A stretch of DNA of 64,000 nucleotides from Pseudomonas canadensis (GCF_000503215.1 NZ_KI628539.1:558001-622000); one strand, 5' to 3'; counted from the stretch's first letter, positions 25,790 to 34,447 are shown. Program-made: numbers and translations. The notes: generated by a model from the sequence alone, not told the origin.

Positions 25790-26791
25790 ATGAATGATTT
25801 ACAGATCGACGACATCAAGACCGACGAAAATGCCGCCATGGTGTTGCTGGTCGACGACCAGGCCATGATCGGTGAAGCCGTGCGGCGTGGCCTGGCTCAT
25901 GAAGAAAACATCGATTTTCACTTCTGCGCCGATCCGCACCAGGCGATTGCCCAGGCGATCCGCATCAAGCCGACCGTGATCCTGCAGGATCTGGTGATGC
26001 CGGGCCTCGACGGCCTGACGCTGGTGCGCGAATACCGCACTCACCCGGCCACCGCGAATATCCCGATTATCGTGCTGTCCACCAAGGAAGATCCGCTGAT
26101 CAAGAGCGCGGCTTTTTCTGCCGGGGCCAATGATTATCTGGTCAAGCTGCCGGACAACATCGAGTTGGTGGCGCGCATTCGCTATCACTCGCGGTCCTAC
26201 ATGACCCTGTTGCAGCGGGATGCGGCTTACCGTGCGTTGCGGGTCAGCCAGCAGCAGTTGCTGGACACCAATCTGGTATTGCAGCGGCTGATGAACTCCG
26301 ATGGTCTGACCGGGCTGTCTAACCGTCGTCACTTTGATGAATACCTGGAGCTGGAGTGGCGTAGGGCCATGCGTGATCAGACTCAGTTGTCGTTGTTGAT
26401 GATTGATGTGGATTTCTTCAAGACCTATAACGATAGTTTTGGGCACGTTGAAGGGGATGAGGCGTTGCGCAAGGTGGCGGCGACCATTCGTGAGGCGAGC
26501 AGTCGGCCTTCGGATTTGCCGGCGCGCTATGGGGGGGAGGAGTTTGCCCTGGTGCTGCCTAATACCTCGCCAGGTGGGGCGCGGTTGGTGGCCGAGAAGC
26601 TGCGCATGGCGGTGGCTGCTCTGAAGATTCCGCATAACGCGCCGACTGAGGGGTCGAGTCTGACTATCAGTATCGGGCTGTCGACCATGACGCCGCAGCA
26701 GGGGACGGATTGTCGTCAATTGATCATGGCGGCGGATAAGGGGTTGTATACGGCTAAGCATAATGGGCGGAATCAGGTGGGGATTGAGTAG
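25790..26791 (+). CDS. wspR: WspR, response-regulator diguanylate cyclase
   Basis: A 333-aa protein with an N-terminal receiver (acceptor Asp67 in ILQDLVMPGLDG), a helical stalk, and a GGDEF domain whose active site reads GGEEF (residues 248-252). An intact inhibitory site RPSD (239-242) precedes it by the canonical spacing, so product feedback should operate. It makes cyclic-di-GMP when phosphorylated by WspE. Unlike the rest of the operon it does not overlap its neighbour: 51 nt separate it from wspF, with no terminator seen. It is the last gene before the large inverted repeat. Confidence 0.96.
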   Translation: MNDLQIDDIKTDENAAMVLLVDDQAMIGEAVRRGLAHEENIDFHFCADPHQAIAQAIRIKPTVILQDLVMPGLDGLTLVREYRTHPATANIPIIVLSTKEDPLIKSAAFSAGANDYLVKLPDNIELVARIRYHSRSYMTLLQRDAAYRALRVSQQQLLDTNLVLQRLMNSDGLTGLSNRRHFDEYLELEWRRAMRDQTQLSLLMIDVDFFKTYNDSFGHVEGDEALRKVAATIREASSRPSDLPARYGGEEFALVLPNTSPGGARLVAEKLRMAVAALKIPHNAPTEGSSLTISIGLSTMTPQQGTDCRQLIMAADKGLYTAKHNGRNQVGIE

Positions 26792-26811
26792 GGCTTAGCG
26801 CTGCTGAGTAC

Positions 26812-27581
26812 ATATCCATTATTTAGGTTATGGCGGCTTATGGTTCCGCCCTTACGGCGGGTCACTTTTGAAAAGAGCCCAAAAGTAACCAAAAGGCTCT
26901 TGCCCCAACACTCGGCACCTCGCCTAGGCTCGGTGTGCCCTCACTCCGGCTTGAATCCGTGGGCCGCCGCGATGGGCCATCCTTGGCCCAGCGCGGCTAA
27001 CCCGGCGTCCTGCCGGGTTACCCACGGATTCAAGCCTGCGTTCGGCCAGCGTGTTTGACGGGGCGCCTCAGATCAAGAGCGACTCGCTTCGCATCGTAGA
27101 TACGCGGTCCCGTGTAGGAGCCGGGGGGACGCCTAGTTCTTGCCGGCGAAAAACGTGAGACCGCCGCGTTTTGTCTGGTTCCCCGCGTCATCGTTGAAGA
27201 CCATCGCCGGCAAGAACTAGGCGTCCCCCCGGCTCCTACAGGACCGCGTTTGCTTTTGCCTTTGCTCTACACCACTCAAGCCGGCTGTCAGGCCGCTGTG
27301 CTTTTGCTTTTGATTTTGATCTTAGGCGCCCCGTCAAACACGCTGGCCGGAATTCGGCAGGGATTTGGGGGGTAAACCGGCAGGGATGCCGGTTTAGCCG
27401 CCCCGCGCCATGGATGGCGCGTGGCGGCGGCCCCCCAAATCACTGTCGGATTACGGGCACACCGAGCCTAGGCGAGGTGCCGAGTGTTGGGGCAAGAGCC
27501 CTTTGCTTACTTTGGGGCTTTTCCAAAGTGAGCCGCCGTAAGGGCGGAACCCTAAGTGGCCGTTACCTAAATAACGGATAT
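26812..27581. repeat. Large imperfect inverted repeat between wspR and prfB
   Basis: The outer arms 26812-27074 and 27319-27581 are reverse complements over most of about 260 nt. Matching blocks include ATATCC at the ends, GGTTCCGCCCTTACGGCGG, CTCTTGCCCCAACACTCGGC, and CCAGCGTGTTTGACGGGGCG. Each arm has its own inner palindrome with diverged sequence (around 26965-27037 and 27368-27437). A REPIN sits in the middle (27111-27243). Short open frames here encode Arg/Pro-rich peptides from both arms and are artefacts. The element type recurs in Pseudomonas genomes as far as I recall, but its function is unknown. Confidence 0.85.
27111..27243. repeat. REPIN with matching 14-nt insertions in both arms
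   Basis: Centre of the large inverted repeat. The arms are of the TGTAGGAGCCGGCTTGCCGGCGA family, but both carry the same 14-nt insertion (GGGGACGCCTAGTT) between CCGG and CTTG, so arm pairing is preserved. The complementarity extends outward to CGCGGTCC on both sides. Confidence 0.85.
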
Positions 27582-27686
27582 GCCCCCCACCAACCCCAAC
27601 CCTTTTCGCCCAGCGGACTGCCGCTCCCCCCCATTTCCCGTTATACTCGCCGGCTTTCAAAAGTTCGCCAACGAGTGCTGCCCGCC

Positions 27687-28782
27687 ATGGAAATCAACCC
27701 GATCCTTAACACCATCAAGGACCTGTCCGAGCGCTCCGAAACTATTCGGGGGTATCTTTGACTACGATCAAAAGCATGAGCGTCTGACCGAAGTCAATCG
27801 CGAGCTTGAAGATCCTGCTGTCTGGAACAAACCTGAATACGCCCAGGAACTGGGCCGCGAGCGCGCTGCGCTGGCGCAGATCGTCGATACCCTCGACGAA
27901 CTGAACACCGGTCTGGCCGATTGCCGCGACCTGCTGGACATGGCCGTCGAAGAAAACGACGAAGGCGCAGTGGGCGATGTCGTCGCCGAGCTGGCCCGTC
28001 TCGAGGAAAACCTCGCCAAACTCGAATTCCGTCGCATGTTCAGCCACGAGATGGACCCGAACAACGCCTACCTGGATATCCAGGCCGGTTCCGGCGGCAC
28101 CGAGGCCCAGGACTGGGCCAACATCCTGCTGCGCATGTACCTGCGCTGGGCCGACAAGCGCGGTTTCGAAGCGACCATCATGGAGCTGTCCGCCGGTGAA
28201 GTCGCCGGTATCAAGGGCGCAACCGTGCACATCAAGGGCGAATACGCTTTTGGCTGGCTGCGCACCGAGATCGGCGTACACCGCCTGGTACGCAAGAGCC
28301 CGTTCGACTCCGGCAACCGTCGCCACACCTCGTTCTCCGCCGTTTTCGTCTCGCCAGAGATCGACGATAAGGTGGAAATCGAGATCAACCCGGCCGACCT
28401 GCGCATCGACACCTACCGCTCCTCCGGTGCCGGTGGTCAGCACGTAAACACCACCGACTCGGCCGTACGTATCACCCACGTACCGACCAACACCGTGGTC
28501 AGCTGCCAGAACGAACGTTCCCAGCACGCCAACAAGGACACCGCCATGAAAATGCTGCGGGCCAAGTTGTACGAGCAGGAAATGCAGAAACGCAACGCCG
28601 CGTCCCAAGCGCTGGAAGACACCAAGTCGGATATCGGCTGGGGTCACCAGATCCGCTCTTATGTGCTCGATGCGTCGCGGATCAAGGATCTGCGCACTAA
28701 CATCGAACGCAGTGACTGTGACAAGGTACTCGACGGCGATATCGACGAATACCTGGAAGCCAGCCTGAAGTCCGGCCTGTAA
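27687..28782 (+). CDS. prfB: Peptide chain release factor 2 (programmed +1 frameshift)
   Basis: Release factor 2, recognising UGA and UAA. Translation starts at the ATG at 27687, runs 24 codons to CTT (27756-27758), meets an in-frame TGA (27759-27761), and resumes in the +1 frame from GAC at 27760. The product is 364 aa, as in E. coli (365 aa). The stop-codon recognition motif SPF (VRKSPFDSGN) and the catalytic GGQ (GAGGQHVNT) are present. The residue four before the first G of GGQ is Ser. It lies upstream of lysS, the usual prfB-lysS arrangement. Confidence 0.97.
27745..27762 (+). promoter_or_regulatory. prfB autoregulatory frameshift site
   Basis: CGGGGG TAT CTT TGA C: a Shine-Dalgarno-like G run three nucleotides before the slippery CTT, followed by the weak stop TGA-C. 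This is the conserved RF2 feedback element: low RF2 favours +1 slippage and so more RF2. Confidence 0.95.
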
Positions 28783-28802
28783 TACGCTGACAAACCGCGA
28801 TC

Positions 28803-28828
28803 CCTGTAGGAGCCGGCTTGCCGGCGAT
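28803..28828. repeat. Single REP between prfB and lysS
   Basis: One arm of the TGTAGGAGCCGGCTTGCCGGCGA family, with an internal GCCGGC-TT-GCCGGC hairpin; no inverted partner nearby. Confidence 0.8.
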
Positions 28829-28875
28829 CCCCGGCCTGAGCCTGGGACAACGAACCCGATGGAATATTTAAAGAC

Positions 28876-30375
28876 ATGAGCGACCAACAACTCGACCAGG
28901 CCCTGCAACAGGAAGAAAACTCCCTGATCGCCCTGCGCAAGGAAAAGCTTGCTGCCGAGCGCGCCAAGGGCAATGCCTTCCCCAACGACTTCCGCCGCGA
29001 AAACTACTGCGATGCCTTGCAGAAGCAGTACGCGGACAAGACCAAGGAAGAGCTGGCAGAGGCTGCGATCCCGGTCAAGGTGGCAGGTCGCATCATGCTC
29101 AACCGTGGCTCGTTCATGGTGATCCAGGACATGACCGGTCGCATCCAGGTCTACGTCAACCGCAAGACCTTGCCGGAAGAAACCCTGGCCTCGGTGAAAA
29201 CCTGGGACATGGGCGACATCATCGCGGCCGAAGGCACCCTGGCCCGCTCCGGCAAGGGCGACCTGTATGTGGAAATGACCAACGTGCGCCTGCTGACCAA
29301 GTCGCTGCGCCCGCTGCCGGACAAGCACCACGGCCTGACCGACACCGAACAACGCTACCGCCAGCGCTACGTTGACCTGATCGTCAACGAAGACGTGCGC
29401 CACACCTTCCGTGTGCGCTCGCAAGTGATTGCGCACATCCGTACCTTCCTGATGCAGCGTGACTTCCTGGAAGTGGAAACCCCGATGCTGCAGACCATCC
29501 CCGGTGGTGCCGCAGCCAAGCCGTTCGAAACCCACCACAACGCGCTGGACATGGAAATGTTCCTGCGTATCGCGCCGGAGCTGTACCTCAAGCGTCTTGT
29601 TGTCGGCGGCTTCGAAAAAGTGTTCGAGATCAACCGCAACTTCCGTAACGAAGGCGTTTCGACCCGTCACAACCCAGAATTCACCATGTTGGAGTTCTAT
29701 CAGGCCTACGCCGACTACGAAGACAACATGGACCTGACCGAAGAACTGTTCCGCGAACTGGCGCAGTTGGTCCTGGGCAGCACCGACGTGCCGTACGGCG
29801 ACAAGGTGTTCCACTTCGGCGAGCCGTTCGTGCGTCTGTCGGTGTTCGACTCGATCCTCAAGTACAACCCTGAGCTGACCGCCGACGACCTGAACGATAT
29901 CGACAAGGCCCGTGCCATCGCCAAGAAAGCCGGCGCCAAGGTGCTGGGCTTCGAAGGCCTGGGCAAATTGCAGGTGATGATTTTCGAAGAGCTGGTCGAG
30001 CACAAGCTGGAACAGCCGCACTTCATTACCCAGTACCCGTTCGAAGTGTCGCCGCTGGCCCGTCGCAACGATGACAACCCGAACGTCACCGACCGTTTCG
30101 AGCTGTTCATCGGTGGCCGCGAAATCGCCAATGCCTACTCCGAGCTTAACGACGCGGAAGACCAGGCCGAGCGCTTCATGGCCCAGGTGGCCGACAAGGA
30201 CGCCGGTGACGACGAAGCCATGCACTACGACGCTGACTTCGTCCGCGCCCTGGAGTACGGCATGCCGCCGACGGCCGGTGAAGGGATCGGCATTGACCGT
30301 CTGGTGATGCTGTTGACCAACTCGCCGTCGATCCGCGACGTAATCTTGTTCCCGCACATGCGGCCACAAGCGTAA
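28876..30375 (+). CDS. lysS: Lysyl-tRNA synthetase, class II
   Basis: A 499-aa enzyme charging tRNA-Lys. The N-terminal OB-fold anticodon-binding domain spans about residues 60-150 (VAGRIMLNRGSFMVIQDMTG). The catalytic domain has motif 2 (RNFRNEGVSTRHNPEFTMLE) and motif 3 (GEGIGIDRLVMLLTNS), diagnostic of class IIb. Length matches E. coli LysS. It lies 93 nt after prfB, with a single REP between, and is followed by a strong terminator. Confidence 0.97.
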   Translation: MSDQQLDQALQQEENSLIALRKEKLAAERAKGNAFPNDFRRENYCDALQKQYADKTKEELAEAAIPVKVAGRIMLNRGSFMVIQDMTGRIQVYVNRKTLPEETLASVKTWDMGDIIAAEGTLARSGKGDLYVEMTNVRLLTKSLRPLPDKHHGLTDTEQRYRQRYVDLIVNEDVRHTFRVRSQVIAHIRTFLMQRDFLEVETPMLQTIPGGAAAKPFETHHNALDMEMFLRIAPELYLKRLVVGGFEKVFEINRNFRNEGVSTRHNPEFTMLEFYQAYADYEDNMDLTEELFRELAQLVLGSTDVPYGDKVFHFGEPFVRLSVFDSILKYNPELTADDLNDIDKARAIAKKAGAKVLGFEGLGKLQVMIFEELVEHKLEQPHFITQYPFEVSPLARRNDDNPNVTDRFELFIGGREIANAYSELNDAEDQAERFMAQVADKDAGDDEAMHYDADFVRALEYGMPPTAGEGIGIDRLVMLLTNSPSIRDVILFPHMRPQA

Positions 30376-30390
30376 CCGAAGCGAAATCCG

Positions 30391-30419
30391 AAGCCGCCTT
30401 TTATAAGGCGGCTTTTTTA
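30391..30419 (+). terminator. Intrinsic terminator after lysS
   Basis: The perfect 10-bp stem AAGCCGCCTT / AAGGCGGCTT with a 4-nt loop and a T tract. Confidence 0.95.
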
Positions 30420-30481
30420 TGGGGCGTTATTAAGCGTCAAGCAAACAGCGCCAGGTTTTGATCTATTCAAGGATGTGAGTC

Positions 30482-31198
30482 GTGAACCGCGTAACCGCTC
30501 AAGAAGGCGCCGCCGGCATTGCCGCTGCCGTGGCTGAAAGCGTCCAGTACCAGGGCCGCAAGGCCAGTCGTCGGGGTAGCGAGCAACGCAGACAAGACAT
30601 TCTCGATGCAGCCATGCGCATTGTGGTGCGTGATGGCGTGCGGGCTGTGCGCCATCGCGCGGTGGCGGCGGAGGCGGGGGTGCCGTTGTCGGCCACCACC
30701 TACTATTTCAAGGACATCGATGACCTGCTCACCGATACCTTCGCCCAATACGTCGAGCGCAGCGCTGCGTTCATGGGCAAGCTGTGGGTGCGCAACGAAG
30801 GCCTGCTGCGCGAGATGGTCGCCTATGGCGATGGCAGCCCGCAGTCACGTTCGCAACTGGCCGATGACATTGCGCGGCTGACCGCCGATTACGTCTTGCG
30901 CCAGCTGACCAACCGTCGTGAGCACCTGATGGCCGAGCAGGCGTTCCGCCAGGAAGCATTGCTCAATCCGCGTCTGGCCGAGTTGGTACGTTCCCACCAG
31001 CAGATTCTGTTGCAGGGCACCGGGCAGTTTTTTCAGGTGCTGGGCTCCCGCGAGCCGCAACAGGATGCCAAAGTGTTGACGGCGATAATCAGTCGGATGG
31101 AATATCAGGGCCTGCTGGGCGGCGCAGAGCCTCTGACCGGTGAAGAGATGCTTGAGATCCTCAAGCGTTACATGCATTTGGTGTTGGCCTCGGTCTGA
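30482..31198 (+). CDS. TetR-family transcriptional regulator
   Basis: A 238-aa TetR/AcrR regulator with an N-terminal HTH (ILDAAMRIVVRDGVRAVRHR, then AVAAEAGVPLSATTYYFKDI, about residues 40-80) after a 30-residue Ala/Gln-rich extension. It lies just downstream of lysS, the place occupied by a TetR gene in P. aeruginosa as I recall. It begins a same-strand set with the lipoprotein gene at 31215 (16-nt gap) and the metalloprotease-like gene at 31785. Ligand and targets are unknown. The GTG-preceded ATG context is weak (start taken at 30482, a GTG). Confidence 0.85.
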   Translation: MNRVTAQEGAAGIAAAVAESVQYQGRKASRRGSEQRRQDILDAAMRIVVRDGVRAVRHRAVAAEAGVPLSATTYYFKDIDDLLTDTFAQYVERSAAFMGKLWVRNEGLLREMVAYGDGSPQSRSQLADDIARLTADYVLRQLTNRREHLMAEQAFRQEALLNPRLAELVRSHQQILLQGTGQFFQVLGSREPQQDAKVLTAIISRMEYQGLLGGAEPLTGEEMLEILKRYMHLVLASV

Positions 31199-31214
31199 CA
31201 CCGGGGGATGTTCA

Positions 31215-31763
31215 ATGAAAACCTGGCGTGTGGTTGTAATCGGCTTGTCGCTCCTGCTGCTGAGTGGTTGCCTTGTGACCTTCAAGGACCCGCTGCCGGC
31301 CCATGACGCCGCGCCGCAGGCACTGCTTGGCCAATGGTCGAGCAAAAACGCCTGGGGCGAGCCGCTCAACCTGCACATCACCGCCGTTGGTGAGCACCGG
31401 TACAAAGCGGTGAGCTACCCTACAGCCAAGCCCGGCCAGCGTGACGAGTATCTGTTCAGCGTTTCGCGCCATGGCAGCCGCTGGTACTTGTCGGCGCCGC
31501 TACCGGCCAAACTAGGCGGGAACTTCATCCTGGCGGGTTTCGAAATCAACGAAAAGCATGAATTGGTGGTCTACAACCTCGACCTGGAGCAGATCCATCA
31601 AGCCATGGACCAAAAGGCGTTGCACGGCAGTACCGTGGAAACCGTCGAAGGTGCTGGCGTGTTGGTGGACAGCCCCTTGGACCAGGTGTTTGCCTACCTG
31701 GATGACCCGGCCAACGCCGATGTATTCGTGGAAGCCGTGCGCTACCAGCGTGCGGGCAAATAA
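31215..31763 (+). CDS. Lipoprotein of unknown function
   Basis: A 182-aa lipoprotein. The signal peptide MKTWRVVVIGLSLLLLSGC ends in the lipobox LLSG-C (Cys19). The mature part has the pattern LLGQWSSKNAWGEPLNLHIT, suggesting a lipocalin-like or beta-barrel fold with a tryptophan in the first strand, as in small outer-membrane lipoproteins. The ATG at 31215 is chosen because it produces the signal peptide; a longer frame from 31140 lies inside the TetR gene. It lies 21 nt upstream of the metalloprotease-like gene, so the two are probably co-transcribed. Confidence 0.8.
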   Translation: MKTWRVVVIGLSLLLLSGCLVTFKDPLPAHDAAPQALLGQWSSKNAWGEPLNLHITAVGEHRYKAVSYPTAKPGQRDEYLFSVSRHGSRWYLSAPLPAKLGGNFILAGFEINEKHELVVYNLDLEQIHQAMDQKALHGSTVETVEGAGVLVDSPLDQVFAYLDDPANADVFVEAVRYQRAGK

Positions 31764-31784
31764 CGTTTAAAGAGGAAGCACCGG

Positions 31785-33062
31785 GTGGACGATTACCAGC
31801 AGACGATACGCACCTTGTCTGATCGCATTGTGCTGGCGCAAACACCGATTCGCGTCCTCGACGCCGTGAAGTGGGACGAGAACATTCGTCAGGGATTTCT
31901 CAAGGCAAAGGGCAAGGAAATGCCGGCGGTGAGCCGCGACTACTACCTCAACCGGCCGCTGGCGTTCGATTCCAGCGCAGTGAAGCTGGAGTTCCAGAAC
32001 ATCGAGCGCGACATCACCCGTCGCCTCGGCCAGTTCAGCCCGGTGGGGCAGATCATGCGCCGCATGTGCAAGGAATACCGCATGGTGGTGCGCATGCTCG
32101 AAGCGCGCGGCACCGAGGATTTCGGCCTGATTTCCCAGGAGCTCTACGGCGCCGCGTCCGATGCGTTCCACGCTGGCGACCCGACCCTGGCTGACTTGGG
32201 GCTGATGCTTTCGGACTACCTGAATAATATCGATGGCCGTGGCGACTTGAAGGATGAGGCCAAGACCCTCACCGCCAAGGACGCCGTGGCCCTGCTGCAA
32301 ACCCGCCTGAACAAAGTGTTTGGCGAGGCCGAAGAGACCATCCGCGTGTTCGAGTCCGACGGTATCGTCGCCGACGCCGCGGCGGGTGCCGACTACATCA
32401 AGATCCGCGCCGACGCGATGTTCAACGACCGCGACGTGCGCGCCCTGGAAGTGCATGAAGGCCTGGTGCATGTCGGCACCACGCTCAATGGCCAGAACCA
32501 GCCGATCTGCACCTTCCTGTCCAAAGGCCCGCCCTCGTCTACCGTGACCCAGGAAGGCCTGGCGATCCTGATGGAAATCATCACCTTCGCCTCCTACCCG
32601 AGCCGCCTGCGCAAGCTGACCAACCGCACCCGCGCCATCCATATGGTGGAAGAGGGCGCCGACTTCCTGCAGGTGTTCGAGTTCTTCCGCGAACAAGGCT
32701 TTGAGATGGCCGAAAGCTACGGCAATGCCAGTCGCGTATTCCGTGGCTCGGTGCCGACCGGTCTGCCGTTTACAAAGGATCTGTCCTACCTCAAGGGCTT
32801 TATCATGGTCTACAACTACATCCAGCTCGCCGTGCGCAAAGGCAAGCTGGAACAAGTGCCGCTGCTGTTCTGCGGCAAGACCACCCTGGAAGACATGCGT
32901 ACCCTGCGCCAACTGGTGGACGAAGGCCTGGTGGTGCCGCCCAAGTACCTGCCGGAGCAGTTCCGCGACATGAACGCGCTGGCGGCATGGATGTGCTTCT
33001 CCAACTTCCTCAACCACTTGAGCCTGGATCGGATCGAGGCGGATTACTCGAATATCCTTTGA
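31785..33062 (+). CDS. DUF1704/MATCAP-like metalloprotease (QEGLA protein)
   Basis: A 425-aa protein of the family annotated as 'flavohemoglobin expression-modulating QEGLA motif protein' (DUF1704). The putative zinc site HEGLVH (H-E-x-x-x-H, near residue 223) is followed by the TQEGLA motif supplying a further acidic ligand. The same family includes the eukaryotic tubulin tyrosine carboxypeptidases MATCAP, so a carboxypeptidase role is plausible; the bacterial substrate is unknown. The start is GTG at 31785 with AGAGGAA upstream. It follows a lipoprotein gene and is followed by a REPIN. Confidence 0.85.
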   Translation: MDDYQQTIRTLSDRIVLAQTPIRVLDAVKWDENIRQGFLKAKGKEMPAVSRDYYLNRPLAFDSSAVKLEFQNIERDITRRLGQFSPVGQIMRRMCKEYRMVVRMLEARGTEDFGLISQELYGAASDAFHAGDPTLADLGLMLSDYLNNIDGRGDLKDEAKTLTAKDAVALLQTRLNKVFGEAEETIRVFESDGIVADAAAGADYIKIRADAMFNDRDVRALEVHEGLVHVGTTLNGQNQPICTFLSKGPPSSTVTQEGLAILMEIITFASYPSRLRKLTNRTRAIHMVEEGADFLQVFEFFREQGFEMAESYGNASRVFRGSVPTGLPFTKDLSYLKGFIMVYNYIQLAVRKGKLEQVPLLFCGKTTLEDMRTLRQLVDEGLVVPPKYLPEQFRDMNALAAWMCFSNFLNHLSLDRIEADYSNIL

Positions 33063-33078
33063 CGAAACCGGATCGACC

Positions 33079-33167
33079 TGTGGGAGCGGGCTTGCTCGCG
33101 AAAGCGGTACATCAGATATACATAAGTTGACTGATACACGGCTTTCGCGAGCAAGCCCGCTCCCACA
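33079..33167. repeat. REPIN, TGTGGGAGCGGGC family (inverted relative to 10568)
   Basis: Arms TGTGGGAGCGGGCTTGC and the complement, 89 nt overall. The spacer matches the reverse complement of that at 10568-10656 in most positions (shared blocks such as GCGGTACATCAGATA, ACAT and GACTGA), so it is the same element inserted in the other orientation. Confidence 0.9.
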
Positions 33168-33218
33168 TTTGAATCTCTGAAAGATTTAAAATTTCGAATA
33201 ATAGCGAGGCTTCAACGG

Positions 33219-34124
33219 ATGAGAATCCTCGGCATTCTTTGCCTGCTACTCACATTGAACGGCTGTAGCTCACTGCTGTTCTACCCCGAACCCGGCCTGC
33301 CATTCACGCCGGAAAAAGCCCATCTGCAATATCGCGACGTCACCTTGACCACCGCCGACGGCGTGAAGCTCCACGCCTGGTGGTTGCCGGCCAAGCCTGG
33401 TGTGCCGCTCAAGGGCACGGTGCTGCATTTGCACGGTAACGGCGGCAACCTGGCCTGGCACCTGGGCGGCAGTTGGTGGTTGCCCGAGCAGGGCTACCAA
33501 GTGCTGCTGCTGGACTATCGCGGCTACGGCTTATCGGAAGGCAAACCCTCGCTGCCCGCGATCTATCAGGATGTGGACGCGGCGTTCAGTTGGATCGACA
33601 AGGCGCCTGAAACCCAGGGCCAGCCGCTGATAGTCCTCGGTCAAAGCCTGGGCGGGGCGTTGGCGGTGCATTACCTGGCTGCCCATCCGGAGCGCCAATC
33701 CCAGCTCAAGGCCCTGGTGCTGGACGGTGTGCCCGCCAGTTATCGTGACGTAGGACAATTTGCCTTGAGCACTTCCTGGTTAACATGGCCGTTTCAGGTG
33801 CCTCTGTCCTGGCTGGTGCCGGACGGCGACAGCGCAATCTATGCCATGCCGAAACTGATGGGCTTGCCGAAGCTGTTGTTCCACAGCCTGGACGACCCGA
33901 TCGTGCCAATGGCCAATGGTATCCGTCTGTACCAGGCCGCACCGCCGCCACGGGTGTTGCAGTTGACCCGGGACGGGCATGTGCAGACCTTTGCCGACAA
34001 GACCTGGCAAACCGTAATGCTGCGCTATCTGGACGACCCGCAACACTTCAACGGCTTACGCCGTCTGGGCGAGATTCCGAACTACCCCATTCCTAAAGTT
34101 GATTCATCAGAGAGCCCGCAATGA
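33219..34124 (+). CDS. Alpha/beta hydrolase lipoprotein
   Basis: A 301-aa serine hydrolase of the BEM46/ABHD17-like type. The N-terminus MRILGILCLLLTLNGCSSLL is a lipoprotein signal (Cys16), so the enzyme is membrane-anchored in the envelope. The nucleophile elbow is GQSLGG, the oxyanion-hole region is HLHGNGGN, the acid lies in HSLDDPIVP, and the catalytic His is probably in RDGHVQTF. The substrate is unknown, probably a lipid or ester. The stop codon overlaps the start of the 108-aa gene at 34121 (ATGA), so they are coupled. Confidence 0.88.
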   Translation: MRILGILCLLLTLNGCSSLLFYPEPGLPFTPEKAHLQYRDVTLTTADGVKLHAWWLPAKPGVPLKGTVLHLHGNGGNLAWHLGGSWWLPEQGYQVLLLDYRGYGLSEGKPSLPAIYQDVDAAFSWIDKAPETQGQPLIVLGQSLGGALAVHYLAAHPERQSQLKALVLDGVPASYRDVGQFALSTSWLTWPFQVPLSWLVPDGDSAIYAMPKLMGLPKLLFHSLDDPIVPMANGIRLYQAAPPPRVLQLTRDGHVQTFADKTWQTVMLRYLDDPQHFNGLRRLGEIPNYPIPKVDSSESPQ

Positions 34125-34447
34125 GCGAAGAACGCAACATGATCCCGCTGATCCTCACCGGCATCGGCACCATCATCGGCACCGTCGGTTGCCTGTGGTT
34201 CTACGGTTACCTGCACTTCGCCAAGCCGGAAGATGCTCTGTTGCTCAGCGATTTCACTATGCTCAAGACGGTGCCAGGCGAGGACTACAAGATCTCCCTG
34301 ACGCCGGCCGCGCAAGTGGCGCAATGCGTGGATGGCGTGCTGGTGATGTTCGATACCGAGCAGAAAGGCCTCAGTGGAGTGCTGGTGAACAACAAGAAGC
34401 AGGCCGTGCGATGCATGGGTCAAGAAACCCCGCAATTGCAGCAGTGA
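34121..34447 (+). CDS. Small membrane protein of unknown function, 108 aa
   Basis: A 108-aa protein with one N-terminal transmembrane segment (MIPLILTGIGTIIGTVGCLWFYGYL, about residues 7-31) and a C-terminal periplasmic or cytoplasmic domain with two Cys (QCVDGV and RCMGQE). It overlaps the alpha/beta hydrolase by 4 nt, suggesting a joint function at the membrane. It is followed by the hairpin at 34558-34592, about 110 nt downstream. I do not recognise the family. Confidence 0.75.
   Translation: MSEERNMIPLILTGIGTIIGTVGCLWFYGYLHFAKPEDALLLSDFTMLKTVPGEDYKISLTPAAQVAQCVDGVLVMFDTEQKGLSGVLVNNKKQAVRCMGQETPQLQQ

Noticed and set aside
27544..27549. GGAACC in the right arm of the large repeat as a third hrp box
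   Set aside because: No CCACNNA at 15-17 nt spacing; other GGAACC/GGTTCC occurrences that I checked also lack the -10 element.
26840..27761. Short ORFs in the wspR-prfB spacer
   Set aside because: They lie in the arms of the large inverted repeat and encode near-identical peptides from opposite strands; the last one contains only the first prfB frame.
27742..30369. Minus-strand frame of 875 aa opposite prfB and lysS
   Set aside because: Shadow of two well-supported genes; Val/Gly/His/Gln-rich with no domain.
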